Shown: positions 8,204 through 16,269 of the stretch, one piece after another
Numbering within the stretch: position 1 is the first letter of the stretch
Layout: each line of letters starts with the position of its first letter
Source: Microbacterium sp. SMR1
GTDB taxonomy: Bacteria > Actinomycetota > Actinomycetes > Actinomycetales > Microbacteriaceae
NCBI RefSeq assembly: GCF_003289625.1
Contig: NZ_QMBN01000001.1
Location: 868,001-932,000, forward strand
Direction: 5' to 3'
Length of the DNA stretch: 64,000 bases
Program-made: the position numbers and the translations under genes
The notes under the pieces: model-generated
Told to the model about the DNA's origin: nothing
What the model saw: the letters and a program-made list of their open reading frames with translations, nothing else
Database searches by the model: none

Positions 8204-11200
8204 GTCGCACTCACCGCCGCGATCGTGTGGATGCGGCAGAGCCCGAACGAATGATCGTCCCGGCAATGCTCCTCGAACGGAGCCTCGAAGCTGCTCCCGG
8301 CCATGACGCGTGCGGCGCCGCGCACGCGGCCGAGAAAGGCGACGCGCTCGTCGTCGCCGAAGGGCGGCTGGCGAGGCGCGGCGTAGTCCTTCGTCGCGGC
8401 CGTCGGTCGCAGCACGAGCAGCATCGCACCCCCGGGCGGCAGGCCCGCGGCCGCGGGGATCGCACCGTGCTCGTGTGCGAGCTGGTACGCCGCGAGCTGC
8501 GCGTGATGGGTCACGGCACGGTCGGTCTGCGGCTCGCGCTTCCCGGTCTTGAGATCGACGATGACGACGCTGCCGTCGGCACGCAGCTCCACGCGATCGA
8601 CCACGCCGCTGAGGACGATGCGCCCGTCGGCGTCGTCATGGGCGAGCTCCACCTCGAAACGCGGCTCGGCCCCCAGCAGACGGCCGCCGTCGCGTTCGAA
8701 ATCCCGGAGATAGCGGGCGAGCCGTCGCACGAGATCACGGGCGCGCATCCGTTCCGCGCGCTCGCGCCAGGCGGACTCGAACTCCAGCTCGCTCCACCGC
8801 GCCGACACGGCCCGCCAGAGCGACTCCTCGTCGGGAGACGCGATCTCGAGGGCGCTGTGCACGATCGTGCCGATACCGGCTGTGGCGCTCGACGCGTCAC
8901 CGCCGAGGTCGGCGATCACCCAGTTCAGCTGACACTCCTCGAGGGTCTCGAGGCGTGAGGGCGAGACGCGGATCGCCTCGACCTCGCGGTCGCGCAGCGG
9001 CGCCGTCGTGGTCGGCGGACGGATGCCGAACCACTCGTCGGGATCGGCGCCCGCGACACCCGCATCGGCCAGGAGCGCGAGCTGCCCGGCCGCGCGTCGG
9101 CGGTCGTTCTCCGCGGTGCGCGGATCCGTGAGGGCACGTCGGTGCCGTGCGACGAGACCGCGCAGGGTCAGCGGGTGCGCCGCCTCCGGCGGGGCCCCTT
9201 CCGCCTCGGGCAGCAACTCGAAGAACGGACTCGGTCCCGTGTCGTCGTCATCGACGGCCGTGACCACGACGAGCTCGCGTGCTCGCGAGACCGCACGCGC
9301 GAAAAGCCGCAGCTCGTCGTGCAGGACACCGCGACGGCGATCGAGCGCGTCCGCGACCGCGGGGTCGTCGAAGGGCAGTCGCCAGGTGTCGAGCAGGCCG
9401 CCGCGCACGCGAAGGTTCGGCCAGATGCCCTCCTGAACCCCGGCCACCACGACGGTGTCGAACTCGGTGCCCAGAGCCGCGGCCGGTGTCAGCACCCGCA
9501 CCGCTCCGCTCACCGGCGGCGGAACGAACCGGTCGTCGCCGACGTCTGCGTCGAGGATGCCCCGCAGGAAGACGACGGGGGTCGTGCCGTCCTCGCGCTC
9601 GCCGTGGCGTTTGGCGGCTTGGAACAGGGCGACGACCGCGTCGAGATCTCGATCCGCCTGCGCGGCCAGCGGCCCGTGGCCGCGAGCGGCTTCGCGCAGG
9701 GCTCGTTCCCGGCCTGACCCCTCCCACGACGCCCAGAGCAGCTCGTGTGCCGTCGCACCGTCGGCGATGAGGTCGGCGACGGTCCTCAGAGTGTCCGCAA
9801 CACGCGCCGCCCGACGCGCCTCACGCAGATCGAGCAGTGCGAGCTCGGCGGGGTGGAGCATCGCTGAGCGCAGCAGCTCCCACGCCGACACCGGCTCGCC
9901 CTCGCGCGGCGGGAACGCCTGACGGAGCGCAGACCGGAGCCGGCGCTGGTCGACGGCGTCGAGCCCGGCGCCGGAGAGTGCGGCGATGACCTCGTCGCGC
10001 TCCCAGGTCTCACCCGGACGTGCCGCCAGATCGACGAGCCGCAGCAGGTCGCGGACGACGGGCGATTCCCCGAGCGAGGTACCGGTGCCGGAGGTCGCCG
10101 TCGGGACGTCGCGCGCAGCCAGTTCGGCCTCGAGCGCGGTGACCTGACGACTGTCGTGGGCGATGACCGCGCACTCCTCCCACGGCACTCCGTGGTGCAC
10201 GTGCCGCTCGCGAAGCAGCCGCGCCACGGCGTCGAATTCCTCCGAGCGCGATCGCAGCGCCAGCGCCCGGACACCGACCATGGGAGCATCCGGTTCTGGA
10301 GCCCGTCGATGCGCCACCAGCCCGACCGCGCCGATGCGGGCGGTGATGGCGGAGACGAGCGGGGCGTGGCGGGCCTCGGCCCGGTGGACCGTGTCGAGCA
10401 CGACGACGTCGCGGCCCGCGGCGAGACGGGCGAAGTTCTCGGGCGTCGCGCCTCGGAACGCACCGGAGCCCACATCGGGGTCACCGAACGCGACGACGGC
10501 GATGTCGCGAGCGCGACAAGCCTGGAGGAGGTCGACGCCGCCGGCGGTCAGCTCCTGCGCGTCGTCGACGAGCACGACCCGCAGCTGCGGGATCCCCCGA
10601 TGGGAGACGATCTCGACCGCCTCACGGATGAGCCCGGCTGCGTCGCGGTGGGCGCCGCGCATGGCGTCGCGGACCGCGAAGTACTCGGACATGAAGGACG
10701 CCGCGGCCCGCCAGGCCGGTCGCCCCTCGCGAACGGCGCGGGCGGCGAGAGTGCTCGGGTCGATGCCCGAGGCCGTGCACTCCGCGATGAAAGCGCGCAG
10801 TTCGGCGCGGAAGCCGCGCGAGTCGCGCACGTGCGCGGGAAGCTCGTCCGGCCACCGCGACCGCCCGTCGCGCTCGTCCTCCGCGTCGCCGTCGAGAAGG
10901 TCGCGGATGATCGCGTCCTCGTCGCCGCCCGTCAGCAGACGCGGCGGTTCGACGCCGCGTCTGACCGCTTCGGCACGCACGATCTGGAAGGCGAAGGCCG
11001 GAACCGACCGGGCCAGGGGGCCGGCCGTCGCCACGCCGACGGCGACGCCGAGGTCGTCGCGCAGGTCCGTGGCCGCCTGGCGCGTGGCCGTCAGGACGAC
11101 GAGCGCGTCGGGGTCGAGTCCGTCGATGACCAGCCGTCGCACCCGTTCGACGATGGTCCGCGTCTTACCTGTGCCCGGCGCGCCGACGACGACGGCGCTC

Positions 11201-11271
11201 GCCTCGGCCGGGAGCTCGAGCGCGCGCGACTGCGCGGCGTCGGGCACGACGCCGACGGAGACCTGACCCAT
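8200..11271 (-). CDS. adnA: AdnA-type helicase-nuclease subunit
   Basis: Partner of AdnB (Rv3202c equivalent), 1023 residues. Walker A GAPGTGKT lies at about 30-37. The Walker B position reads VDDAQEL (about 237) where a canonical DExQD is expected, so the motor may be weak, in line with AdnA being the subordinate motor. The C-terminal RecB-like nuclease motif VIVDLKTGK is intact near 905. I chose the ATG at 11271 over a GTG at 11301: a TAGCGT hexamer sits 7 nt before it and the extra N-terminal residues look non-conserved. It is the first gene of the adnA-adnB operon and divergent from the DUF3107 gene. Confidence 0.92.
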   Translation of the reverse strand: MGQVSVGVVPDAAQSRALELPAEASAVVVGAPGTGKTRTIVERVRRLVIDGLDPDALVVLTATRQAATDLRDDLGVAVGVATAGPLARSVPAFAFQIVRAEAVRRGVEPPRLLTGGDEDAIIRDLLDGDAEDERDGRSRWPDELPAHVRDSRGFRAELRAFIAECTASGIDPSTLAARAVREGRPAWRAAASFMSEYFAVRDAMRGAHRDAAGLIREAVEIVSHRGIPQLRVVLVDDAQELTAGGVDLLQACRARDIAVVAFGDPDVGSGAFRGATPENFARLAAGRDVVVLDTVHRAEARHAPLVSAITARIGAVGLVAHRRAPEPDAPMVGVRALALRSRSEEFDAVARLLRERHVHHGVPWEECAVIAHDSRQVTALEAELAARDVPTATSGTGTSLGESPVVRDLLRLVDLAARPGETWERDEVIAALSGAGLDAVDQRRLRSALRQAFPPREGEPVSAWELLRSAMLHPAELALLDLREARRAARVADTLRTVADLIADGATAHELLWASWEGSGRERALREAARGHGPLAAQADRDLDAVVALFQAAKRHGEREDGTTPVVFLRGILDADVGDDRFVPPPVSGAVRVLTPAAALGTEFDTVVVAGVQEGIWPNLRVRGGLLDTWRLPFDDPAVADALDRRRGVLHDELRLFARAVSRARELVVVTAVDDDDTGPSPFFELLPEAEGAPPEAAHPLTLRGLVARHRRALTDPRTAENDRRRAAGQLALLADAGVAGADPDEWFGIRPPTTTAPLRDREVEAIRVSPSRLETLEECQLNWVIADLGGDASSATAGIGTIVHSALEIASPDEESLWRAVSARWSELEFESAWRERAERMRARDLVRRLARYLRDFERDGGRLLGAEPRFEVELAHDDADGRIVLSGVVDRVELRADGSVVIVDLKTGKREPQTDRAVTHHAQLAAYQLAHEHGAIPAAAGLPPGGAMLLVLRPTAATKDYAAPRQPPFGDDERVAFLGRVRGAARVMAGSSFEAPFEEHCRDDHSFGLCRIHTIAAVSAT

Positions 11272-11278
11272 GTCTTCC

Positions 11279-11284
11279 ACGCTA
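11279..11284 (-). promoter_or_regulatory. -10 hexamer TAGCGT of adnA
   Basis: On the minus strand TAGCGT is followed by 7 nt (GGAAGAC) and then the ATG at 11271. This predicts a leaderless or near-leaderless adnA transcript and supports the shorter start. Confidence 0.45.
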
Positions 11285-11364
11285 ACCGGCACCGCCGACA
11301 CCGGTTCGCCGTCGGCGTTCGCCCAGGGCGTGACCCGGCCGGCATCCCGGTCCGACCGGTGTCG

Positions 11365-11370
11365 TAGAGT
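11365..11370 (+). promoter_or_regulatory. -10 hexamer TAGAGT for the DUF3107 gene, with leader hairpin
   Basis: TAGAGT lies 41 nt before the GTG at 11412. The leader contains a small hairpin (GCGCCCG at 11377-11383 with CGGGCGC at 11389-11395) and then the strong ribosome site GGAGGAGG at 11396-11403, 8 nt before the GTG. The ribosome site fixes this start. Confidence 0.45.
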
Positions 11371-11411
11371 CGAAGAGCGCCCGACGCACGGGCGCGGAGG
11401 AGGATGTATCC

Positions 11412-11636
11412 GTGGAGATCCGTATCGGCATCGCGAACACCGGCCGCGAGCTCAGCCTCGAATCCAACGAGTCGGCGGACGCCGTTCGGGCGACCGTTTC
11501 CGAGGCTCTCACCTCCGGCGCTCCCTTCGTCGAGCTCAGCGACGCGAAGGGCAGCTCCTACATCGTGCCGACCGCGGGCATCGCATTCGTCGAGGTCGGC
11601 ACCGACCAGACCCGCCGCGTGGGCTTCGTGGCCTGA
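11412..11636 (+). CDS. DUF3107 family small protein
   Basis: A 74-residue protein beginning MEIRIGIANTGRELSLES and containing GSSYIVPTAGIAFVEVG, the signature of the actinobacterial DUF3107 family. No enzymatic motif is known or visible; it reads as a small soluble beta-rich fold. The GTG start is set by GGAGGAGG 8 nt upstream. In relatives it sits beside the ferritin-like protein and RhlE genes, as here. It is followed almost without gap by a small membrane protein gene. Confidence 0.85.
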   Translation: MEIRIGIANTGRELSLESNESADAVRATVSEALTSGAPFVELSDAKGSSYIVPTAGIAFVEVGTDQTRRVGFVA

Positions 11637-11638
11637 CC

Positions 11639-11929
11639 GTGCAGATCGTCCTGGCGCTGATCATGGGCGCCGCGATCGGCCTCGCCGCCGAGTTCGCGAT
11701 TCGCGGGAGCGAGGCCCGTGGTGCCGCGCTCGCGCCTGTTCTCGGCGCCGTCATCGGCGGCGTCGCGTGGGCAGTGATGACCTGGGCCGGTCTCGCGGTC
11801 GACAACCCCGTCATCTGGGTCGTCGCCATCGTGACTCCGGCTGTGCTGGTGCCCGCTGTCCTCCTGCTGCTGACGCGCTCGCGGGCCCGGACGGATGCCG
11901 CTGAGCGTCGTCGCCTCCGGATCGGCTGA
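11639..11929 (+). CDS. Small three-helix membrane protein
   Basis: A 96-residue protein with three hydrophobic segments (about 2-19, 34-55 and 61-81) and a short Arg-rich cytoplasmic tail. The GTG at 11639 lies 2 nt after the DUF3107 stop, so translation is probably coupled. I do not recognise the family. Longer readings upstream run through DUF3107 in another frame and are spurious. Confidence 0.7.
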   Translation: MQIVLALIMGAAIGLAAEFAIRGSEARGAALAPVLGAVIGGVAWAVMTWAGLAVDNPVIWVVAIVTPAVLVPAVLLLLTRSRARTDAAERRRLRIG

Positions 11930-11941
11930 TTGCCCGAGGCG

Positions 11942-12658
11942 TCAGGCCTCGAGGCCCATCGCGGCCATGCGGCGCGAATGCGCGGCCATCACGTCGGCGT
12001 AGGTGGGCTCGACCCTCTTCTCGTCCGCGGGCTGCAGCGATGTCGACCGCAGCGCCGCCCGGGCGATCAGCAGCGTGTCCCCGACGAGGCGGCGGCCCCA
12101 GAGCGACAGCAGTCCCCGCCATTGCTCGTCCGCGGCGATCGCATCGGTGATGATGCGCACCAGAGCACTGCGGTCGTCGTGCGCCCGCAGGATGACGGCG
12201 ACCTGCCGTCCGGTGTCGCCGTAGCTCGCCGACAGGGCGAGGTAGAAGTCGTCGAGCATGCCGGCCGTCAGGTGCACCGAGAGCATCGTCTCGAGTGGCC
12301 GTGCGCCGTGCGTCGCGCGGCGGAAGGCATCGAGCGGCTCACGGAAGGGCAGCATCAGCTCGAGCGGATCGGCGCCGCGATCGCGGATCACGCCGACAAG
12401 CTCGCGGTGCTTGAGCAGGGCTGTGCCCGCCGCCAACGACAGCGACTCTTTCTGCGACAGCTCGGGGGTCGAGGCGATCAGGTCGCTCAGCGTCTCGAAG
12501 TAGCCGAGCTGCAGATACGCGGCCTGACCGAGGAAGGTGTCGACATCGGGAGCGAGCTCCTCGAAATCGACGCGACGGACATCCCCGTAGTCGCCTCGGG
12601 ATCGCAGCCGCAGGGTGCGACCGACAGGACGCTTGCGCTTGAAGAACCAGCTCACCAC
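11942..12658 (-). CDS. Ferritin-like fold protein
   Basis: A 238-residue, mostly helical protein of the ferritin-like family found beside RhlE in actinobacteria, distantly similar to MiaE-type diiron proteins. Candidate metal-ligand residues occur in FEELAPD, LGYFETLSDL and LLKHRELVGV, but I cannot prove a complete diiron site. The function is unknown. The GTG start at 12658 has no Shine-Dalgarno; a TAGGCT hexamer 6 nt upstream predicts a leaderless transcript. It is convergent with the small membrane protein gene and divergent from rhlE. Confidence 0.75.
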   Translation of the reverse strand: MVSWFFKRKRPVGRTLRLRSRGDYGDVRRVDFEELAPDVDTFLGQAAYLQLGYFETLSDLIASTPELSQKESLSLAAGTALLKHRELVGVIRDRGADPLELMLPFREPLDAFRRATHGARPLETMLSVHLTAGMLDDFYLALSASYGDTGRQVAVILRAHDDRSALVRIITDAIAADEQWRGLLSLWGRRLVGDTLLIARAALRSTSLQPADEKRVEPTYADVMAAHSRRMAAMGLEA

Positions 12659-12662
12659 GGGT

Positions 12663-12687
12663 CCAGCCTAGGGTCGCGGTAGGCTGG
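12663..12687. promoter_or_regulatory. Divergent -10 hexamers inside an inverted repeat
   Basis: CCAGCCTA (12663-12670) and TAGGCTGG (12680-12687) are perfect inverted 8-mers separated by 9 nt. Each arm contains TAGGCT reading outward. The minus-strand copy (12665-12670) lies 6 nt before the ferritin-like GTG, and the plus-strand copy (12680-12685) lies 103 nt before the rhlE ATG. The repeat may therefore be two overlapping divergent promoters, an operator, or both. Confidence 0.45.
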
Positions 12688-12788
12688 ATGCGCCCCGGCA
12701 TCGGACCGGGGCCCCGCGCCTGTGGCTGAGTGAAGGGCGTGGACCCACATCACCGGCGGCTTCTCACCGCCAGACAGGCACGTCACCC

Positions 12789-14243
12789 ATGACCACATTC
12801 GCTGACCTCGGCGTCGACCAGGACATCGTCGACGCACTCGCCGACAAGGGCATCGTCGACGCCTTCCCCATCCAGGAGCAGACGATCCCGCTGGGCCTGC
12901 CCGGCCAGGACATCATCGGCCAGGCCAAGACCGGCACCGGCAAGACCTTCGGTTTCGGCATCCCCGTCGTGCAGCGCCTGGGACTCGACCCCGCGCCCGG
13001 CGTGAAGGCCCTCATCGTCGTCCCCACCCGCGAGCTCGCCGTCCAGGTGTTCGAGGACATGGACATGCTCACCCGCAACCGGTCCACGAGTGTCGTGGCC
13101 ATCTACGGCGGAAAGGCCTACGAGGGCCAGATCGACCAGCTGAAGGCCGGAGCGCAGATCGTCGTCGGCACCCCGGGCCGCCTGATCGACCTCGCGGGCC
13201 AGCGTCTGCTCGACCTGTCCAACGCGACGGAGGTCGTGCTGGACGAGGCCGACAAGATGCTCGACCTCGGCTTCCTCCCCGACATCGAGAAGATCTTCCA
13301 GAAGGTCGCTCCCGTCCGTCACACGATGCTCTACTCGGCGACGATGCCGGGACCGATCGTCGCGCTGGCGCGCCGGTTCATGTCGAACCCGATCCACATC
13401 CGCGCGACCGACCCCGACGAGGGCCTGACCCAGGCGAACATCAAGCACCTCGTCTACCGCGCGCACTCGCTCGACAAGGACGAGGTCATAGCCCGCATCC
13501 TCCAGGCCGAAGGCCGCGGCAAGACCGTCATCTTCACGCGCACCAAGCGCGCGGCCCAGAAGCTCGTCGACGAGCTGAACGACCGCGGCTTCAACGCCGG
13601 CGCGGTCCACGGCGACATGAGCCAGGAAGCGCGGGAGCGCTCGATGGCCGGGTTCAAGGCCGGCAAGAAGGACGTCCTGATCGCGACCGACGTCGCCGCG
13701 CGCGGCATCGACGTCGACGACGTCACCCACGTCATCAACCACACCATCCCCGACGACGAGAAGACATATCTGCACCGCGCGGGCCGCACCGGTCGCGCCG
13801 GCCGCACCGGCATCGCGGTCACCTTCGTCGATTGGGAAGACCTGCACAAGTGGGCCCTCATCAACCGAGCGCTCGAATTCGGTCAGCCCGAGCCCGTCGA
13901 GACCTACTCGTCGAGCCCGCACCTCTTCGAGGACCTGAACATCCCCGCGGGAACCAAGGGACGCCTCCGCAAGCTGCCCACGACGCAGAGCGTCAAGACG
14001 GTCTCGACGGAATCGTCCGAGGGCGATGCGAAGCGTCCCCGTCGCCGCCGCTCGCGCGGCTCGGGCGACGGTGCGGCGGCCGCTGAGGGCTCGGCGGCCG
14101 CGTCGACGGATGCCGGGACGGGCACGCACGATGGTGGCGGATCCGAGCACCGCGATGGCAAGACCTCCCCCCGCCGGCGTCGCCGTCGTCGTGGCGGATC
14201 GGGATCCGGCGCGGCAGGCTCGACCGCTCCCGCCGCGGGCTGA
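12789..14243 (+). CDS. rhlE: DEAD-box RNA helicase, RhlE type
   Basis: ATP-dependent RNA helicase, 484 residues. In order it has a Q-motif (FPIQEQTIP), AKTGTGKT (motif I), PTRELAVQV (Ia), VGTPGRLIDL (Ib), DEADKML (II), SAT (III), TDVAARGID (V) and HRAGRTGRAG (VI). The C-terminal 110 residues are Arg/Gly/Ser-rich and probably bind RNA or ribosome-associated targets. The start follows a leader of about 90 nt containing a small GGCGG/CCGCC hairpin, which may matter for regulation as in cold-inducible helicase genes (inference). A strong terminator follows the stop. Confidence 0.95.
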   Translation: MTTFADLGVDQDIVDALADKGIVDAFPIQEQTIPLGLPGQDIIGQAKTGTGKTFGFGIPVVQRLGLDPAPGVKALIVVPTRELAVQVFEDMDMLTRNRSTSVVAIYGGKAYEGQIDQLKAGAQIVVGTPGRLIDLAGQRLLDLSNATEVVLDEADKMLDLGFLPDIEKIFQKVAPVRHTMLYSATMPGPIVALARRFMSNPIHIRATDPDEGLTQANIKHLVYRAHSLDKDEVIARILQAEGRGKTVIFTRTKRAAQKLVDELNDRGFNAGAVHGDMSQEARERSMAGFKAGKKDVLIATDVAARGIDVDDVTHVINHTIPDDEKTYLHRAGRTGRAGRTGIAVTFVDWEDLHKWALINRALEFGQPEPVETYSSSPHLFEDLNIPAGTKGRLRKLPTTQSVKTVSTESSEGDAKRPRRRRSRGSGDGAAAAEGSAAASTDAGTGTHDGGGSEHRDGKTSPRRRRRRRGGSGSGAAGSTAPAAG

Positions 14244-14261
14244 TACGGCCATCTCACGCGC

Positions 14262-14295
14262 AACGGCGCCCGACTACGCGTAGACGGGCGCCGTT
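14262..14295. terminator. Bidirectional terminator between rhlE and PHP gene
   Basis: AACGGCGCCCG (14262-14272) pairs perfectly with CGGGCGCCGTT (14285-14295) around a 12-nt loop. The loop and right arm contain the stop and final codons of the minus-strand PHP gene, so that gene's 3' end doubles as terminator sequence. Confidence 0.75.
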
Positions 14296-15152
14296 CCGCT
14301 TGCCCGGGCGATGATGCGCGCGACCATGTCATCGTCGGTCGTGTTCTCACCGGGCTGATTCGGCTTGCCGAGACCGTGGTAGTCGCTCGATCCCGTCACG
14401 ATGAGGTCGAGCTCTGCGGCGAGAGCACGCAGGACGCGCTTGCCGTCCGCTGTGTTCTCGCGGTGCCCGACCTCGAAGCCCGCGAGGCCGTGGGCCACGA
14501 GCTCGCGGAGCACCGCGGGCGGCATCATCCGCTCGCGTCCGCTCGGCGACGGATGCGCGAGGATCGGCACTCCCCCGGCGGCGACGACGAGCTCCACTGC
14601 GGTGACCGGGTCGGGAGCGTAGTGCGGCGTGAAATGCCCCTGACTGGGGTGCAGGATGCCGGCGAACGCCGCCGCGCGATCGACGGCGAGGCCGCGCGCG
14701 ACGAGAGCGTCGGCGATGTGGGGCCGTCCCACCGTGGCGCCGGCACCGGTCTGCGCGAGCACGTCGTCCCACGTCAGGTCGTGCGAACGGGCGATGCTGC
14801 GGACGATCCGTTCGGCCCGGCCGATGCGGTCCTCGCGGATGCGCTCCATCTCTGCGCGCAACCGCGGATGGTCGGGATCGAAGAGGTACGCGAGCAGGTG
14901 CACGGTTCGCCACTCGTGGCGGGCGCTGAGTTCCATACCCGGGAGGAAGGTCATGTCGAGCGACGCCGTCGCCTCGGCCGCTTCGGCCCAGCCGGCCGTC
15001 GTGTCGTGGTCGGTGAGCGCCATCGTTCGCACACCCGCACGGTGGGCGGCTTGCACGACTCCGGCAGGAGGCTCCGTCCCGTCGGAGCGGACCGAGTGCA
15101 GGTGCAGATCGCTGGGGCCGTGGAAGCCGTGCGCGCGCTCTGCCGTACCCAT
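14274..15152 (-). CDS. PHP-domain phosphoesterase (RNase AM/TrpH type)
   Basis: A 292-residue polymerase-and-histidinol-phosphatase (PHP) domain protein. Metal-binding motifs are in order: DLHLHSVRSDG (about 16-26), LTDHDTTAGW, GMELSARHEW, ILAHPSP and GSSDYHG. The family hydrolyses 3',5'-bisphosphonucleotides or RNA 5' ends; the actual substrate is not determinable here. The ATG at 15152 follows a TACGCT hexamer by 7 nt, GTGGAGG, which can serve as spacer or ribosome site. It is divergent from the EEP gene. Confidence 0.88.
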   Translation of the reverse strand: MGTAERAHGFHGPSDLHLHSVRSDGTEPPAGVVQAAHRAGVRTMALTDHDTTAGWAEAAEATASLDMTFLPGMELSARHEWRTVHLLAYLFDPDHPRLRAEMERIREDRIGRAERIVRSIARSHDLTWDDVLAQTGAGATVGRPHIADALVARGLAVDRAAAFAGILHPSQGHFTPHYAPDPVTAVELVVAAGGVPILAHPSPSGRERMMPPAVLRELVAHGLAGFEVGHRENTADGKRVLRALAAELDLIVTGSSDYHGLGKPNQPGENTTDDDMVARIIARASGTAPVYA

Positions 15153-15159
15153 CCTCCAC

Positions 15160-15165
15160 AGCGTA
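15160..15165 (-). promoter_or_regulatory. -10 hexamer TACGCT of the PHP gene
   Basis: TACGCT on the minus strand is followed by GTGGAGG and the ATG at 15152. This predicts a transcript start inside or at the start codon. Confidence 0.45.
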
Positions 15166-15198
15166 GCCGTGCCCGGCGATCGTCCAGGCTCGCTCTCT

Positions 15199-15204
15199 TA
15201 GAGT
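15199..15204 (+). promoter_or_regulatory. -10 hexamer TAGAGT of the EEP gene
   Basis: TAGAGT followed by the 6-nt spacer CGAGGC and the GTG at 15211. This is the leaderless configuration seen repeatedly in this window. Confidence 0.5.
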
Positions 15205-15210
15205 CGAGGC

Positions 15211-16230
15211 GTGAAGCGCGTGTTCGGAGCCCTCGTGGTGGCCCTGTTCGCAGCGGGGGCCATCGTGGCCACCTGGCCGGAGCTTCTCCGCCTCGAACGC
15301 GAGTTCCCGTTCGCGCAGGCGGTCGCGCTGCGTCCGTTCCTGATCGGCGCCTTCGGTGCGATCGCCCTGATCTTCCTCGTCCTCTCGCTCGGCCGCCGCA
15401 TCCGTGCCTTCTGCCTGTGGGTCGTGCTCGTCTCCGTGGTCGTCGCCATCGGCGGCGCGGGAATCCTGGCGGTGAGGGGGCTCGGCGCGGAGACGCTGCC
15501 GCCGAAGACGGAGGACAGCATCCGCGTCATGACCTGGAACACCGCCGGTCCCGCGACCGATGCGCAGACCATCGCCGAGACCGCCGTGGCGATGCAGGCC
15601 GACATCGTGGCGCTGCCCGAGACGACGATGGACACCGGACGCGCGGTCGCGGTGGCGATGCGCGAGCGCGGGCGCCCGATGTGGGCGCACGTCGACAGCT
15701 ACGAGGGGCCGGACAGCTGGGACGCGAACTCGACGGCCCTGCTGATCTCACCCGAGCTCGGCGACTACGCGGTCATCGAGTCCGAGGCAGCCGGTACGTC
15801 CAACACCACCATCGTCCCGAGCGCCGTCGCCATGCCCGTCGACGGCGACGGCCCCGTGGTGGTGGCGGTGCACGCGGTCGCCCCGCGGCCGGAGGAGATG
15901 GCGAGCTGGCGCAGCGACCTCCAGTGGCTGGCCGACCAGTGCGCCACGGACGATGTCATCATGGCCGGCGACTTCAACGCGACGCTCGACCACATGGCGC
16001 GTCTCGGAGTCGACGACGCCGATCTGGGTCGATGCCACGACGCCGCCCGGTCCACCGGCAACGGCGGTATCGGGACCTGGCCGACCGACCTTCCGGCTCC
16101 GCTCGGAGCGCCGATCGACCACGTCATGGCAACCGCGTCCTGGAAGCCCGAAGGCTCGGTCGTCATCTCGTCGCTCGATCATTCCGGCAGCGACCATCGC
16201 CCGCTCGTCGTGCAGTACACGCGGCGCTGA
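15211..16230 (+). CDS. Membrane-anchored EEP-fold phosphatase/nuclease
   Basis: A 339-residue protein with three N-terminal transmembrane segments (about 3-22, 44-64 and 70-92), then an endonuclease/exonuclease/phosphatase domain. Visible catalytic motifs are TWNTAGPAT, ALPETTMD (metal Glu), AGDFNATLDH (Asp and Asn) and DHSGSDHRP (Asp-His). The domain order suggests an extracytoplasmic enzyme. The substrate (DNA, phospholipid or sugar phosphate) is unknown. The start is GTG, predicted leaderless. Confidence 0.88.
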   Translation: MKRVFGALVVALFAAGAIVATWPELLRLEREFPFAQAVALRPFLIGAFGAIALIFLVLSLGRRIRAFCLWVVLVSVVVAIGGAGILAVRGLGAETLPPKTEDSIRVMTWNTAGPATDAQTIAETAVAMQADIVALPETTMDTGRAVAVAMRERGRPMWAHVDSYEGPDSWDANSTALLISPELGDYAVIESEAAGTSNTTIVPSAVAMPVDGDGPVVVAVHAVAPRPEEMASWRSDLQWLADQCATDDVIMAGDFNATLDHMARLGVDDADLGRCHDAARSTGNGGIGTWPTDLPAPLGAPIDHVMATASWKPEGSVVISSLDHSGSDHRPLVVQYTRR

Positions 16231-16269
16231 ACCGTCGCGGCGGCCGCCTCCGGGTGCGAGACTGGAGGC

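Noticed and set aside
5942..8254. A 770-residue plus-strand open frame opposite adnB
   Set aside because: It is antisense to an intact helicase-nuclease with all motifs, and its sequence is Arg/Asp/Glu/Gln-biased without any domain. High GC content removes stops from the complementary frame.
12783..14252. A 489-residue minus-strand open frame opposite rhlE
   Set aside because: It mirrors the DEAD-box coding region and is Val/Asp/Arg-rich without motifs. The plus-strand gene explains the region fully.
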